From contig SUYH01000012.1 in NCBI GenBank assembly GCA_015060535.1, forward strand, positions 27,725-91,724: 64,000 nucleotides of DNA, given 5' to 3'. The stretch's first letter is position 1. Each line of letters starts with the position of its first letter. Made by a program: the position numbers and the translations under genes. The notes beneath the pieces are model-generated. The model was not told the origin of the DNA, ran no database searches, and was given only the letters and a program-made list of their open reading frames with translations. Shown piece after piece: positions 25,621 through 35,559 of this stretch. Source of the stretch: Prevotella sp. Lineage in GTDB: Bacteria; Bacteroidota; Bacteroidia; Bacteroidales; Bacteroidaceae.

Positions 25621-27816
25621 TTAGTCCTCCGTTTTAATTTCTTTTACTAATGTTCTTACTGTTGACAAATCTGAGTTGTTAAATCCTTCTGCCTTCTTTA
25701 TTCGATACACACGGCATGAAAGTTTATCAACATCATTCATTCTGACTTTCCCTCCAGTGATGAAGTCTTTCGTTATAACAATACATTGCTTTTTTACATC
25801 ATTGATAATGTTATAGAAATCTTCTTCTTTCGCATCACCAAATGAGGAAGTAGCAGCATCGAATATGAGAGGATATTCTTCGTCTGTTTTTTTATAGGCG
25901 AAATCAGAAACAGCAAATAATATAGATATATACATTACAGTTTTCTGGGAATCTGATGGTTTCTTGATGTACGTCCCATTTGAACTTATCAATCTAATTC
26001 CAGCCTCTTCTGTATCTTTTTTATAGAATAGATTCACCTTGCCATGAAAGTCTTTAGTACTAAGACGATCCATGTATAAGTTAGCACCATTCTTAAGGTC
26101 AGAAAGGAAATTATTGAGATTGTTTTCTTTTGCTCTCATCGAAGCCTTTGCAATTTGATCAAATGCAATATGTACTTTCTGGTATAATCTCGACAAGTAA
26201 TTTCCTGGATTAAGGTTATCCATTTTCTCTTTAAGCTCAGCTTGACGAGCCAGTTTTTCTTTAAGATCATCCTCAAGAAGTTTAATATCCTTTTCAATTT
26301 CACCTTTCTTTCTGTACATATTATGTACATCCGAATTGTTTTTCTTCATCGTTTCCTCAGAAATGTTTCCAGCCTGAATAAGTAGACGTGAAATATTCTC
26401 TTCTATTTCCTCTATCTCCTTTTTGACTTGTGATAATTCTTCCGACTTACGACTTACGACTTCAAGTCTATCATTGATATCATTTGCAATACCAGAAATA
26501 AAAGCCTCTTCCGGACCGGACAAACGGTTTGCCCATGCATTAATCTCATCTATATATTCTTCGGTGAAGAGTTGTTTCTTGCTTAACTTTATTTGTTCTT
26601 CTTTAATTCTTGCTCGCTCACTGATGTGCTTCTTATATTCTTCAAGCTTGTTTACCATGAAACGATATGCATCTGAACCTTCTGGAGCAGGAGTATTGCA
26701 AACTTTGCATCTATGCACCTTAATCATCTCCTTCATATATCTATCATCAGGTATATACCAAGGCAATTGGGCTTCATCATTCAACAATGCTTCATTCTCT
26801 TGCTTTAATCTATTAAGTTCTCCTTGTTCTTTGCCTCTTTCGAATATAAACTCTTCACGTAGCCTTTCTTTCTCTCTACTTAATTGTGCACATTTATCCT
26901 TGAAGGCAGAAAGAATACTAGGAAAGGCACACATAATCCAGTACTGGTCAAGAAGGTTTCTATTAAGTTTTACCTCGTCTATGCTCGCTTTTAGACTTGT
27001 TGCTTCAGATTTTTTTGTCGCTAAATTTCCCGATAATTCATTATATCTTTCTCTTGTATCTTCATTCTGCTCCAAATTTTTGAGCATTGTTTCGTAAGAG
27101 TTCACCGTAGTAGACAATTCCTTAATTTCCTTACGAATTTCTTGTATTTCTCCACTCAGTTTGGTTAACTCGCGATCGTATACTTGAGCTTGCCCCCTTG
27201 TTCTCTCATCGTTCTGACTCTCTCTACTATAGGCTTTTTGTGCTTTACTTTCAAAATTTGAAGTCAGATTCACAAGGTCATCAAAGCACTTAATATCAGA
27301 ATATTTTTCAACAAGCATTTTTAATGCTTTGGGGCCATCAAGAACGTCCAGTCGGGACTCGCCTTTGAACATTGAGAAATGCTGCATCTCAGCATCAAAA
27401 CAGCGAGCAATCAATCTTCTTCCGTCTGAAGACAGTCTTTCTTCTCCTGTATCTTCCCTGCCTTTGAACTTTATGTCACTTACATCAAAATGGTCCTCAC
27501 TTTTTCTAGTAATGACAAACATTTTCTCCACTGACTTGCGTCCATCATGGTCAAATTCCATCTTTACTCTAAGGTTGGCAGATTCGCCTATTTCGAGTTT
27601 AGACTTTCTCATTTCGGAGAAGTTATCTAATGCACGGTTTTTCTGGACTTCATCAGTATTTGATATATCCAGCAGCCACTGAAGAGCCTCAAAGAACGTT
27701 GTTTTTCCATCACCATTGTCGCCAATGAGAAGCGTTAACCCTTCTCCGAATTCAAAATTATTTTCGTTACCATAATAGCTGCGAAAATTTTCTATTTCAA
27801 TTCTACGTATTATCAT
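25621..27816 (-). CDS. Rad50/DndD-like SMC ATPase
   Basis: This 731-aa ATPase has an N-terminal IRRIEIENFRSYYG and Walker A LLIGDNGDGKTTFFEAL (about 29-45). Long coiled coils flank a zinc-hook-like CKVCNTPAPEG (about 375). The C-terminal lobe holds a signature-like segment (KKPSDSQKTVMYISILFA) and Walker B PLIFDAATSSFGDA (about 655). The architecture is that of Rad50/SbcC and of DndD from phosphorothioation systems. It overlaps the 80-aa gene by 4 bp and is followed after 2 bp by the 380-aa gene. It is a probable DNA-end or DNA-backbone sensing motor in the restriction arm of the ssp cassette; its nuclease partner is not obvious. Confidence 0.85.
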   Translation of the reverse strand: MIIRRIEIENFRSYYGNENNFEFGEGLTLLIGDNGDGKTTFFEALQWLLDISNTDEVQKNRALDNFSEMRKSKLEIGESANLRVKMEFDHDGRKSVEKMFVITRKSEDHFDVSDIKFKGREDTGEERLSSDGRRLIARCFDAEMQHFSMFKGESRLDVLDGPKALKMLVEKYSDIKCFDDLVNLTSNFESKAQKAYSRESQNDERTRGQAQVYDRELTKLSGEIQEIRKEIKELSTTVNSYETMLKNLEQNEDTRERYNELSGNLATKKSEATSLKASIDEVKLNRNLLDQYWIMCAFPSILSAFKDKCAQLSREKERLREEFIFERGKEQGELNRLKQENEALLNDEAQLPWYIPDDRYMKEMIKVHRCKVCNTPAPEGSDAYRFMVNKLEEYKKHISERARIKEEQIKLSKKQLFTEEYIDEINAWANRLSGPEEAFISGIANDINDRLEVVSRKSEELSQVKKEIEEIEENISRLLIQAGNISEETMKKNNSDVHNMYRKKGEIEKDIKLLEDDLKEKLARQAELKEKMDNLNPGNYLSRLYQKVHIAFDQIAKASMRAKENNLNNFLSDLKNGANLYMDRLSTKDFHGKVNLFYKKDTEEAGIRLISSNGTYIKKPSDSQKTVMYISILFAVSDFAYKKTDEEYPLIFDAATSSFGDAKEEDFYNIINDVKKQCIVITKDFITGGKVRMNDVDKLSCRVYRIKKAEGFNNSDLSTVRTLVKEIKTED

Positions 27817-28055
27817 AGTTTCTTCTTAAGTAGATCATTTACTGTATTGTATATCTCTTTTTCTGACATCTCTTCACTTAGTCCTTCAACGATAGTTGCA
27901 ACAGCGCTAACAATAGCATTTTTAGAACCAAGAGCATATTCAAGAGACGAAATCTCAGAAGGTTCATATTGGGCATACTCCATTAATTTCTCGTCAAGGA
28001 GAACTGCCTCAAGAATCTTGTTATAATTCTCGTTGTATCTTTTATTTCTCGCCAT
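27813..28055 (-). CDS. Small Ssp-linked protein, 80 aa
   Basis: This 80-aa mostly helical acidic protein (MARNKRYNENYNKILEAVLL...) has no signal peptide or recognised motif. It lies between the helicase (21-bp gap) and the Rad50-like ATPase (4-bp overlap), so it is translated as part of the operon. Small conserved proteins occur in sspFGH- and dnd-type restriction modules, so a subunit or adaptor role is possible. Family unknown to me. Confidence 0.7.
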   Translation of the reverse strand: MARNKRYNENYNKILEAVLLDEKLMEYAQYEPSEISSLEYALGSKNAIVSAVATIVEGLSEEMSEKEIYNTVNDLLKKKL

Positions 28056-28076
28056 AGTTATATAGGAATTTAGGAA

Positions 28077-30299
28077 TTAATCTAAAAGTGGAACATTATA
28101 GAAGTTTAGAACCTCTTCTAATTCTCTATAAGAATAATCTAGATTTCTTGATAATGATGCGAAATCTCTTACTCTTTTTAACTCAGAAAGTATAAGTTTT
28201 CGCTCCATCTCATAATCTACGCAATCTGCACCAATATCAGGAACAACCACAAGGTCGTGAATATAAGCATATTTCTTATCCTTGTGTGTTCTAAGAATAC
28301 GACCTCTACGTTGTATAAACTGACGTGGATTACCTGTGCTTGCACAGAAAATCGCCATTTCACTTCTTGGCACATCCACACCCTCGTCAAGGCATTTCAT
28401 TGACGTCAAAACCTCAAGGTCGCCATTCCCAAAATCTTCAAGGATGGATTCCCTTTCTTTTTGTCCTGCTACAAATTTTCTGACAGTTGTTGTTTTGCTG
28501 ACTTCCATGACTATCTGCGTATATTCATCAATCAGTCTATCAGCATCTCTATCATCGTCAACAATATCGGAACTATCATATACGTCAGCAATAGCATCAG
28601 GTTTTATACCTTCCGGAACATACACTAAAGTGTATTTAAGATTTCCTTTTTCCTTGTATCGTTCCTCAACAATGTTCTTGAACGCATCTTTTTTGTTTCG
28701 TGCCTTATGAATAATCCTCCTTCTTTTTAACAAAAGAGCTCTGACTATCTCATCTTCTAGGTCAAGATATCCACCGTTATACCTGTAAATCTTACCGAGT
28801 TTTTGTGAGATTTCCATATAGTCATACATCTCGTCATCGCAAAGTCGTACAACATGGGGGAAATAGTAATACTCGCAAAGAAATTTATTCTTAATTGCTT
28901 CCTCCATGGAATAAACAAAAGTATACTCATTTTCAGAATTGAAGAAAAGCCGAAGTTCCCTATTGCCTTTATCATCAAACTGACGTTCGGGAGTTGCAGA
29001 TAAACCTATACGCCGCTTAAATCTCTTGCTGATTCCATCAATCCTGTCAATAATTCGTTTTGATCCCATGTTGTGTGCTTCATCTGCAATAAGCAAACAT
29101 TTCTTAGAAAGCGACATCAAATCATGAAATACATTATCTCTGGCAAATGACGCATATGTTGAAATGACAACATAGTTGATAGGAGAATTTGTTGGGTTGA
29201 AATCCTCTTTCATTGTGAGCCTATCTATCTCACCTTTCCAGTCCTTGTTTTTTGAGCAAACTTTTACAATATGTTGAAAATTGAACTTTCTACATTCTTT
29301 CTCCCATTGTTCAACCAATGTAACAGTAGGAACAAGAATTATTGCCTTATAATAGCCAAACTTTTTGTAAATTTGCAACAGACAGTTGAGAGAAGTCAGC
29401 GTCTTACCTGTACCAGTAGCCATATTGAATAAGCCACATTGACTTTTTTTCCAATTGTTAAACGCTTTCTTCTGATATTCGCGAGGGCCTGATGGATAAG
29501 GGAATTGTGGCTCTATATTGAGGTCCTCACGTACCATACCAATACTTTCTGTTCTCTCATGAATAGCTCTTTCTTCTTTGATTTCCCGCAGTTTCTTTTC
29601 AACATCAAGAAGTTCTTCAATGTCGGAATCGCCATAGTTTGCGCTTATCGCTTCTACCAAATCTTTGGGTGAGAGATAATCTATTCCTTTCTTCTCCCTT
29701 AACATAATGGCATCAAAATCTTTTCTTTGCTTTTCGATTCTCTTCTGCACCATTCTGTCAACAGAATCACTCCTATCAATCTTTATCTCTTCGATATTGT
29801 TGAAGAGTCCGCTAATCGTGAAATTGGCAGAGCCAGTAAAAGCAGTTACGCTATCGCCGTCTCTGAATTGTCCTGATTTTGTATGTGCAATACCTTTTTG
29901 TCCTCTTGGCTTAATAATTCTGATGTCGATACGTTTCTGCGAAATCATATAAGCCAGACAACGGAAGAACTGTTCTTGGTACTCGTTGAACGTTGTCTTG
30001 AGATACTGGAAATTTGAAAGGTCAGTACAATCAATGACATTTCCCATTACTCCATTTGTTATTGCATCCTTATCTTTCTTTGAAACAATATGATTGATGA
30101 TAAGACGCATATAACCTCCTTTTGAGATAAAAGTGGCAAAGCCTTCAGCAAGCACACTGATAGCCGCAGAACTGAAATAACCCAGTTTCAAATCAAACTC
30201 AGTGCTATTCTTCAGCCCTTCATCGAAGAAACGTTCTGGTGAGTATTCTTCACCTGGTACATACGTTCCGTCATCTGCCCAATCTACCTCGTACAGCAT
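28077..30299 (-). CDS. PLD-like domain/SF2 helicase fusion
   Basis: This 740-aa protein has an N-terminal phospholipase-D-like domain (about 20-190) with IAHTKSGQFRDGDSV and GSANFTISG. A superfamily 2 helicase follows: Walker A MATGTGKTLTSLNC (about 292), DEAH-box LIADEAHNMGSKR (about 408) and motif VI QFIQRRGRILRTHK (about 655). The HKD motif has one extra residue between Lys and Asp, so nuclease activity is uncertain. Such fusions occur in defence loci and could unwind and nick DNA. It lies 6 bp after sspD and opens the presumed restriction part of the cassette; base composition becomes visibly more AT-rich here. Confidence 0.85.
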   Translation of the reverse strand: MLYEVDWADDGTYVPGEEYSPERFFDEGLKNSTEFDLKLGYFSSAAISVLAEGFATFISKGGYMRLIINHIVSKKDKDAITNGVMGNVIDCTDLSNFQYLKTTFNEYQEQFFRCLAYMISQKRIDIRIIKPRGQKGIAHTKSGQFRDGDSVTAFTGSANFTISGLFNNIEEIKIDRSDSVDRMVQKRIEKQRKDFDAIMLREKKGIDYLSPKDLVEAISANYGDSDIEELLDVEKKLREIKEERAIHERTESIGMVREDLNIEPQFPYPSGPREYQKKAFNNWKKSQCGLFNMATGTGKTLTSLNCLLQIYKKFGYYKAIILVPTVTLVEQWEKECRKFNFQHIVKVCSKNKDWKGEIDRLTMKEDFNPTNSPINYVVISTYASFARDNVFHDLMSLSKKCLLIADEAHNMGSKRIIDRIDGISKRFKRRIGLSATPERQFDDKGNRELRLFFNSENEYTFVYSMEEAIKNKFLCEYYYFPHVVRLCDDEMYDYMEISQKLGKIYRYNGGYLDLEDEIVRALLLKRRRIIHKARNKKDAFKNIVEERYKEKGNLKYTLVYVPEGIKPDAIADVYDSSDIVDDDRDADRLIDEYTQIVMEVSKTTTVRKFVAGQKERESILEDFGNGDLEVLTSMKCLDEGVDVPRSEMAIFCASTGNPRQFIQRRGRILRTHKDKKYAYIHDLVVVPDIGADCVDYEMERKLILSELKRVRDFASLSRNLDYSYRELEEVLNFYNVPLLD

Positions 30300-30305
30300 A
30301 AGTTT

Positions 30306-31409
30306 TTAAATAAAGCAGTTCGTACACATAATATCATCGCCAAGGATTTCAGCAAGGGTGGTTCCCTTGTTGTTGGCTTGATTTTCTTTCTGGCGACGGA
30401 TGATGTCGAGTTTTATCTGGCGAATACGTTCTGGTTTTATGAGGTCTGCAAGACTCTCGTTCTGATTCCACGTATAACCATCTTTCTCAAACTCCATCGC
30501 CTTTTTAAAGAGGTCAGGATGCTGCTCATAGAGCCAAATCCATTCTATCTTCTGCTGGAAGAAACAGAAGTAGCAACCAGAACGACTGCGGCAATAGGTA
30601 CCTTTCTCGCCATCCACCTCGAAAGGAATTTCCTCGTAGTAGGCTGGCACACCCACGCCACTTTCCCTCAGCAGGCGGAAAATGTCGTCCTTCACCAAAA
30701 TGTCTGTATTGTCAAGCAGTGGGAAGTCATCGAGCTTACCCACTGGATAGTCTGTCGTTTTCAAGAACTCGAACACTGCATGATTAAACAACTTGATGTC
30801 GTAATCCAGTAGCGCATTCATCTTCTTCGAGTAGTAGAACTGTTTGGTGATGGGTTTCCTCACCGTTTCCAATATTTCCTCGCGAAGGAATCCTTCAGGA
30901 CAAAGCCGCTCGTAGATTTCAGTAATCTGGTCCAAATTCTCATTATGCAGGAACTTATTGATTACATCGATACTCCAGATGTTCTTGCGGAATGGGAAGA
31001 TGGCCTGGATGTTGGGCTTCGATGAGATATAGCCGTCTCTGTCCTCGTCGCCACGAATGCCAACGTATGACACAGCATAATCATCGCCCACATACTCTTC
31101 AAACTTGTCGAGTTTCATCTTCTTGGTACACCAGCGGGCCTGTGGTGAAGGCAGGAATCCACCCATAGCTTTCAGGAAGTGATGGAATGGTGTTGGCTCC
31201 GGGCTACCTTCAGCAGCTCTGAGTCGTTCTATCTTACCCAAGTAGGCCTCCAAGCGATTGATCAGCGTTTCTGTCTCAGCAAGCTCACAACCTGTATCTG
31301 AATTGTAGTACTCAATTTTCAACGATGGGTACTTCTTCTTCAGATAAATGGCGAGGGCTGCGCTGTCCTTACCGCCTGATATGCCTAATATATGTCTTAC
31401 CTTTGTCAT
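30306..31409 (-). CDS. sspD: Phosphorothioation ATP-pyrophosphatase SspD (DndC-like)
   Basis: This 367-aa PAPS-reductase-like enzyme has the PP-loop motif ILGISGGKDSAALAI (about 7-21). RWCTKKMKLDKFEEYVGDDY near 91 and the CRSRSGCYFCFFQQKIEW cysteines near 270 follow, with a C-terminal CTNCFI. DndC/SspD proteins adenylate the DNA backbone phosphate for sulfur insertion, and the cysteines match iron-sulfur ligands of the family. It overlaps sspC by 4 bp. The gene order DUF4007-ATPase-DndC-like is the sspBCD order. No cysteine desulfurase (sspA) is in the window; a housekeeping IscS/SufS would have to supply sulfur. Confidence 0.88.
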   Translation of the reverse strand: MTKVRHILGISGGKDSAALAIYLKKKYPSLKIEYYNSDTGCELAETETLINRLEAYLGKIERLRAAEGSPEPTPFHHFLKAMGGFLPSPQARWCTKKMKLDKFEEYVGDDYAVSYVGIRGDEDRDGYISSKPNIQAIFPFRKNIWSIDVINKFLHNENLDQITEIYERLCPEGFLREEILETVRKPITKQFYYSKKMNALLDYDIKLFNHAVFEFLKTTDYPVGKLDDFPLLDNTDILVKDDIFRLLRESGVGVPAYYEEIPFEVDGEKGTYCRSRSGCYFCFFQQKIEWIWLYEQHPDLFKKAMEFEKDGYTWNQNESLADLIKPERIRQIKLDIIRRQKENQANNKGTTLAEILGDDIMCTNCFI

Positions 31410-34400
31410 TTGTTCATCTTCTTATTGAGTATCGACAGCAGAGTGCAAACGTCGATGTTGTTGTCACCAGAGAGCAGTTTGCTGATTTTCTTCTCCAACT
31501 CGTCTGCCTTTGACTTATCCTTTTCTGGGAGCACGTAAGTTTGTGTCCTAATGTTGGTGCCCTTGTTGGTTACCATATCGAAAGAGTAGGCCTCATTCTT
31601 ATCTGTATCGCCCGCCTTCTTAGAAATATCAGAATACTTCTCACATTCTCTGAACAGGTACACCAAGTCATCAGCCAACTTATCTTCTTGCTCATCTCTC
31701 AATGCATCAAGACGCTGCTCAAGGATGGTGTAGCAGATTGACTGATACCACTGGGTGCGATTATCGTATTCTGTCATGACATGGTGGTAGAACTCACGCT
31801 GTTTGCCTGTTAGCAGATAGTCTTTCACATGGGCCAGTCGCTCACGCACTTCAACGATATATTCTGAGTAATCATAGCTCTGCAAGCCAAACTCTTCTAC
31901 CAGACGTGCCTCGATGCGATCAATCAACTGAGAGTAACAAGATCTCAGTTCCCTGATAGCTCGCTGGATAATCTTACCATACTCATTGATAAACTCTTCC
32001 TGTTTTAGTTTCTCCTGAGTAAAGCCAAGAGCCTCTGGCAAGTCCTCAAAGAAAGCCTTCTCAGGGTCTTTAGCCTTGGCTAGCACATCACGGAACCTCA
32101 TTGTTGACTCGTGGTCAAACTTGCGAGTATGCTTGGTGTATTCATCCAACCGAACATAGAAACTGAGGAACGGCTTGATGGTCTCAATGAAACTGGCATT
32201 GGTGATAGTGAACTCATCGCCCAGATTGATGAAACGGCGATACTGGTTGAAGAAACCCAACTTCACACCATCAACAGCGAACTTCTTGATTTCAAAATCG
32301 CCTGGATGCTTCTGGAGCAAATCGAAGAACTCCATATTCACATTAGGCATAAATGCGCCCTTTGATGCATCATAGAGAGCAAAGTCCTGACGCTTGATGA
32401 AGAGATAAGTGGGAATCCAAAACTCCAAGAAACCTTGCTTTATCTTATAGGGCTGTGCAGACAGTATCTTAATCAGCTCAGAAATCTTCCTTGCCTTATT
32501 CTCTGAACTATTCAAGAAATCCTCACAGGCATCCCACAATGGCATGAAGCCTTGATTAGTAGGTTTATCTGCGAAATCTCCATTCTGATGCAGGCCAGTA
32601 TTCAACAGCAACGAAGCATAGATGGTCTTCTCTGGTGGGAATTTGTCTTCTGGGTAACCCATCCCATTCTCAGAATAGTGTTCTGTCAGATAGGTCAGAT
32701 AGCTCTTACGAGCAGCTGTTATCGTTCCACTGAGTTTATGCTTGTTGAACAGTTCATTGTTCATCACTGGAGTCTTGCTATACACATCATTGCATACTCT
32801 TGAAAGCAGTTGATTGAAGTCACGATGAGATTCCACCTTCTGCTCCTTGCCGGCAAATACCCAAACGACTCGATTCTTGTACGAGAAGAGGTTGTCGCTG
32901 ATAGCCTTGTTGAGCAAAGTCTCTTCATATTCCTTCAGCTTTTGAATTTCAGACACAGCCACCCTGTCATTCTTATCAAGTACACGCTCCAACAGATACA
33001 TGTACTTCTTGATGTTATAGAGGTGGTCAATGATGTCTTCCGTATTGGTGAAGTAAGCAAATATCAGCGCATGGTCAGTCTCTGAACTGAACTTCTTTAT
33101 TTCCTCCAAAGCTTTCTTGTTGGTAGAGAATATCAGTTCTATGTAGCCATCAGTATCGCCAGTAGGCACAGCATCCAAAGGCTCTTCACGAATCATGTAG
33201 TCAAAAAATCGTGGCGTACCTTTCTGATAGAAGTGGGCCTTGACAGGAGAGATGCGTTTATTGAAAAATACGTTCAGTTCATCCACAAAGGTAACAGGAC
33301 GTGATACCATCATGCCTGCCTCTCGAATCTCTGCTTCAAGATCGACATCAGTTCCCTCAAACAGCATCAAGCGCTCCTTATATGCAGCAAAACGGATGAT
33401 TTTCTTGGCAGTCAGTTTCTGAATGATTTCCTTGGCATTGTCTATCGCCATAGCCTCACGAGCATAGTCCGTCAGATTCCTTTCTGTGAGTTTGAATCCT
33501 GCTGTTCCAAAAAGGTTCAGCAGACCAATGGCTTTCACCAACTGTACAGCCTGTAGCATTTCCTCTTCATTACTCCAATCCTGACCTTCCACACGCTCTA
33601 TAGATACTTGAATGGTGCTCCAACTCATGGAGTCGGCATTGGCATCTTTCAGATATGAATAGAAGTTGTAAAGTACATAGTCATAGACTTTCTGCAGATT
33701 GTATGTCAGATGCTCTGCGGGCTCAAACTCAGAAATAGAGTTAGTGCCTTTAGCTGCTAGGAATGTGAAAAGTGAACGTTCGTTCTGGCCATATCGTTGA
33801 ATAGCAGTAGTGATGGTGTAAGCAGAGAAGAGATCCAATGGGAACAGTTGTTTAGCTGTTTCCAATGGAAAGTCCTTAGCTACATAGCGTGTCTCTTTAG
33901 CCAGTTCATAAAGAGGTTCAATATTGTCTGCATCATTAACCTTTCCTTGTTCCTTTAATTGGGCAGAAGCTAGGTAAAGCAACTGCTCTACTGGCTCCAC
34001 AAAGGTTATCTCCTTGAAGCGTCCCTTTACCTTAGTCCATTCGTTTGCTTGTTCCTCAGTCAGGCCCTTGGCATATGCGCCAAAGTTCTGATGAAGTGTA
34101 GTAAGCAGCATAATTTGTCGAGTAGGAACATTTACCAACTCTGACAACTTCTGCAAGAAATACAGTTCCTTCTCTGGGTTATTCTTGGCAGCATGTTCCA
34201 ACACTTTACCAAACTCATCGACAACTATCAACAAGAACTTTCCTTTCTTCTGGCATTGAGTATAGTAGTTCTTCAGACTGTCAAGAATGCTGGTAGTATT
34301 GCCCTCCACATTCAGAGCCTTGCTCAGCAGCGTTGACATCTCTGCATAGTCGCCAACAATGTTCATAATCTCAAACGACTTGGCGTCAGACAGATTTTTG

Positions 34401-34633
34401 GAATCCAGCAAATATTTCTGCTTGCTAGTCTTCTTCAAGTCTGCCTCCAGAGCCAATAGAAAACTCGATTTTCCTGTGCCATATGAACCAATGATAGTGA
34501 AAGAATGAATGCCAGTACGGAAATCGTTCACAATGTTGTGAATGGCATTCTGAGCATTGGGCGTTACCAGGTATTGCATCCCTTCGGCAAAGCCGTTCTC
34601 TATGTTTGCAGATAAACTAAATGTCTTTGCCAT
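31406..34633 (-). CDS. sspC: Phosphorothioation ATPase SspC
   Basis: This 1075-aa P-loop ATPase has Walker A TIIGSYGTGKSSFLLALEAD (about 46-65) and Walker B FLLIVVDEFGKVLEH (about 142-156). A long helical C-terminal region without recognised domains follows. In sspABCD systems SspC is the ATPase that works with the DUF4007 nickase SspB and the DndC-like SspD to install sulfur on one DNA strand. It overlaps sspB by 17 bp and sspD by 4 bp. The name rests mainly on context and size; similar large ATPases (BrxC-like) occur in other defence systems. Confidence 0.85.
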   Translation of the reverse strand: MAKTFSLSANIENGFAEGMQYLVTPNAQNAIHNIVNDFRTGIHSFTIIGSYGTGKSSFLLALEADLKKTSKQKYLLDSKNLSDAKSFEIMNIVGDYAEMSTLLSKALNVEGNTTSILDSLKNYYTQCQKKGKFLLIVVDEFGKVLEHAAKNNPEKELYFLQKLSELVNVPTRQIMLLTTLHQNFGAYAKGLTEEQANEWTKVKGRFKEITFVEPVEQLLYLASAQLKEQGKVNDADNIEPLYELAKETRYVAKDFPLETAKQLFPLDLFSAYTITTAIQRYGQNERSLFTFLAAKGTNSISEFEPAEHLTYNLQKVYDYVLYNFYSYLKDANADSMSWSTIQVSIERVEGQDWSNEEEMLQAVQLVKAIGLLNLFGTAGFKLTERNLTDYAREAMAIDNAKEIIQKLTAKKIIRFAAYKERLMLFEGTDVDLEAEIREAGMMVSRPVTFVDELNVFFNKRISPVKAHFYQKGTPRFFDYMIREEPLDAVPTGDTDGYIELIFSTNKKALEEIKKFSSETDHALIFAYFTNTEDIIDHLYNIKKYMYLLERVLDKNDRVAVSEIQKLKEYEETLLNKAISDNLFSYKNRVVWVFAGKEQKVESHRDFNQLLSRVCNDVYSKTPVMNNELFNKHKLSGTITAARKSYLTYLTEHYSENGMGYPEDKFPPEKTIYASLLLNTGLHQNGDFADKPTNQGFMPLWDACEDFLNSSENKARKISELIKILSAQPYKIKQGFLEFWIPTYLFIKRQDFALYDASKGAFMPNVNMEFFDLLQKHPGDFEIKKFAVDGVKLGFFNQYRRFINLGDEFTITNASFIETIKPFLSFYVRLDEYTKHTRKFDHESTMRFRDVLAKAKDPEKAFFEDLPEALGFTQEKLKQEEFINEYGKIIQRAIRELRSCYSQLIDRIEARLVEEFGLQSYDYSEYIVEVRERLAHVKDYLLTGKQREFYHHVMTEYDNRTQWYQSICYTILEQRLDALRDEQEDKLADDLVYLFRECEKYSDISKKAGDTDKNEAYSFDMVTNKGTNIRTQTYVLPEKDKSKADELEKKISKLLSGDNNIDVCTLLSILNKKMNK

Positions 34634-35492
34634 AATAATTGTCTAAAACCTGATTAACATCCAAATCCTTAGTGAACTGAACCTGTTTGATACCAGCCAC
34701 ATCACTATAAGCGAAATACTCGTTATATTCTCCAGCCAATTGCTTCACCATCTCTACAGTCTCAAAATCCTGCATGCAGAATATCAGACCTACTCTTTCC
34801 TGAATGGTATCGAAAGGAATAGTGTTATCGCCTTCTTGCTCTTTTAACTTCAGCATACCATATAGGAAGATCTCCTTCGTCACCTTGCGCTTGCCATCTA
34901 CATTGAAGTAATAACCCTTACCCTCTGAATTCTGGCGAATCAAGTCAAGATCAATCAGCAGAGAAGAGAAATCCTCATTGGATTGAGGCTTACGAGGCAA
35001 AGCATAATTTTGAAGCAGCACAGCAATATCTTTCTTTACCGTATTGGGATTGAACAGCGTCATCTTGCCAGCTTCCACCATCCTCAACTTTACATAAGTC
35101 AGAACTTGCTCCCTCTCAAAATGGGTACGCTCACGCTGAACGCCACAGAAGAACATCTTGTAAAGCGTTGCTTCTTCTGAGAAAACGAGATTGAAATGGA
35201 GCAACCACAAGGTGGCAATATCTTCAAGATATTTGTCTTTACCATTTTTGTCGTTGAACAAATAATCTGCCAACTCAGTTGGTTTGTCATTCTCTGTAAC
35301 ACCAAAGACCCTTAACCAGAATCGGATAGATGCGACCATGTTCTTGCCAACTCCTAATCCAATTACAGCTTCTGGACGGTTGAAATCATTTCCAGCCACA
35401 ACAAAGTCATATCCCTTCTTCAGCCAAAGCGACTTACAAGGGAACGATTCATGACCAGAAAACGAATACTTTTTTACTATATTAATGCTCAT
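34617..35492 (-). CDS. sspB: DUF4007 DNA-nicking protein SspB
   Basis: This 291-aa protein belongs to the DUF4007 family: FSGHESFPCKSLWLKKGYDF (about 11-30), AVIGLGVGKNMVASIRFWL (about 43-61) and the long helical remainder fit it. SspB proteins nick DNA as the first step of single-strand phosphorothioation. It is the first gene of the eight-gene minus-strand unit. Transcription probably starts near 35783, giving a leader of about 290 nt that contains a long palindromic element. Confidence 0.88.
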   Translation of the reverse strand: MSINIVKKYSFSGHESFPCKSLWLKKGYDFVVAGNDFNRPEAVIGLGVGKNMVASIRFWLRVFGVTENDKPTELADYLFNDKNGKDKYLEDIATLWLLHFNLVFSEEATLYKMFFCGVQRERTHFEREQVLTYVKLRMVEAGKMTLFNPNTVKKDIAVLLQNYALPRKPQSNEDFSSLLIDLDLIRQNSEGKGYYFNVDGKRKVTKEIFLYGMLKLKEQEGDNTIPFDTIQERVGLIFCMQDFETVEMVKQLAGEYNEYFAYSDVAGIKQVQFTKDLDVNQVLDNYYGKDI

Positions 35493-35559
35493 TGTTCTAA
35501 GTTACTTAATGAAAAATGCAAAGGAAAAGGACACAAAAATGGCGTGAAGACATCCTTAT

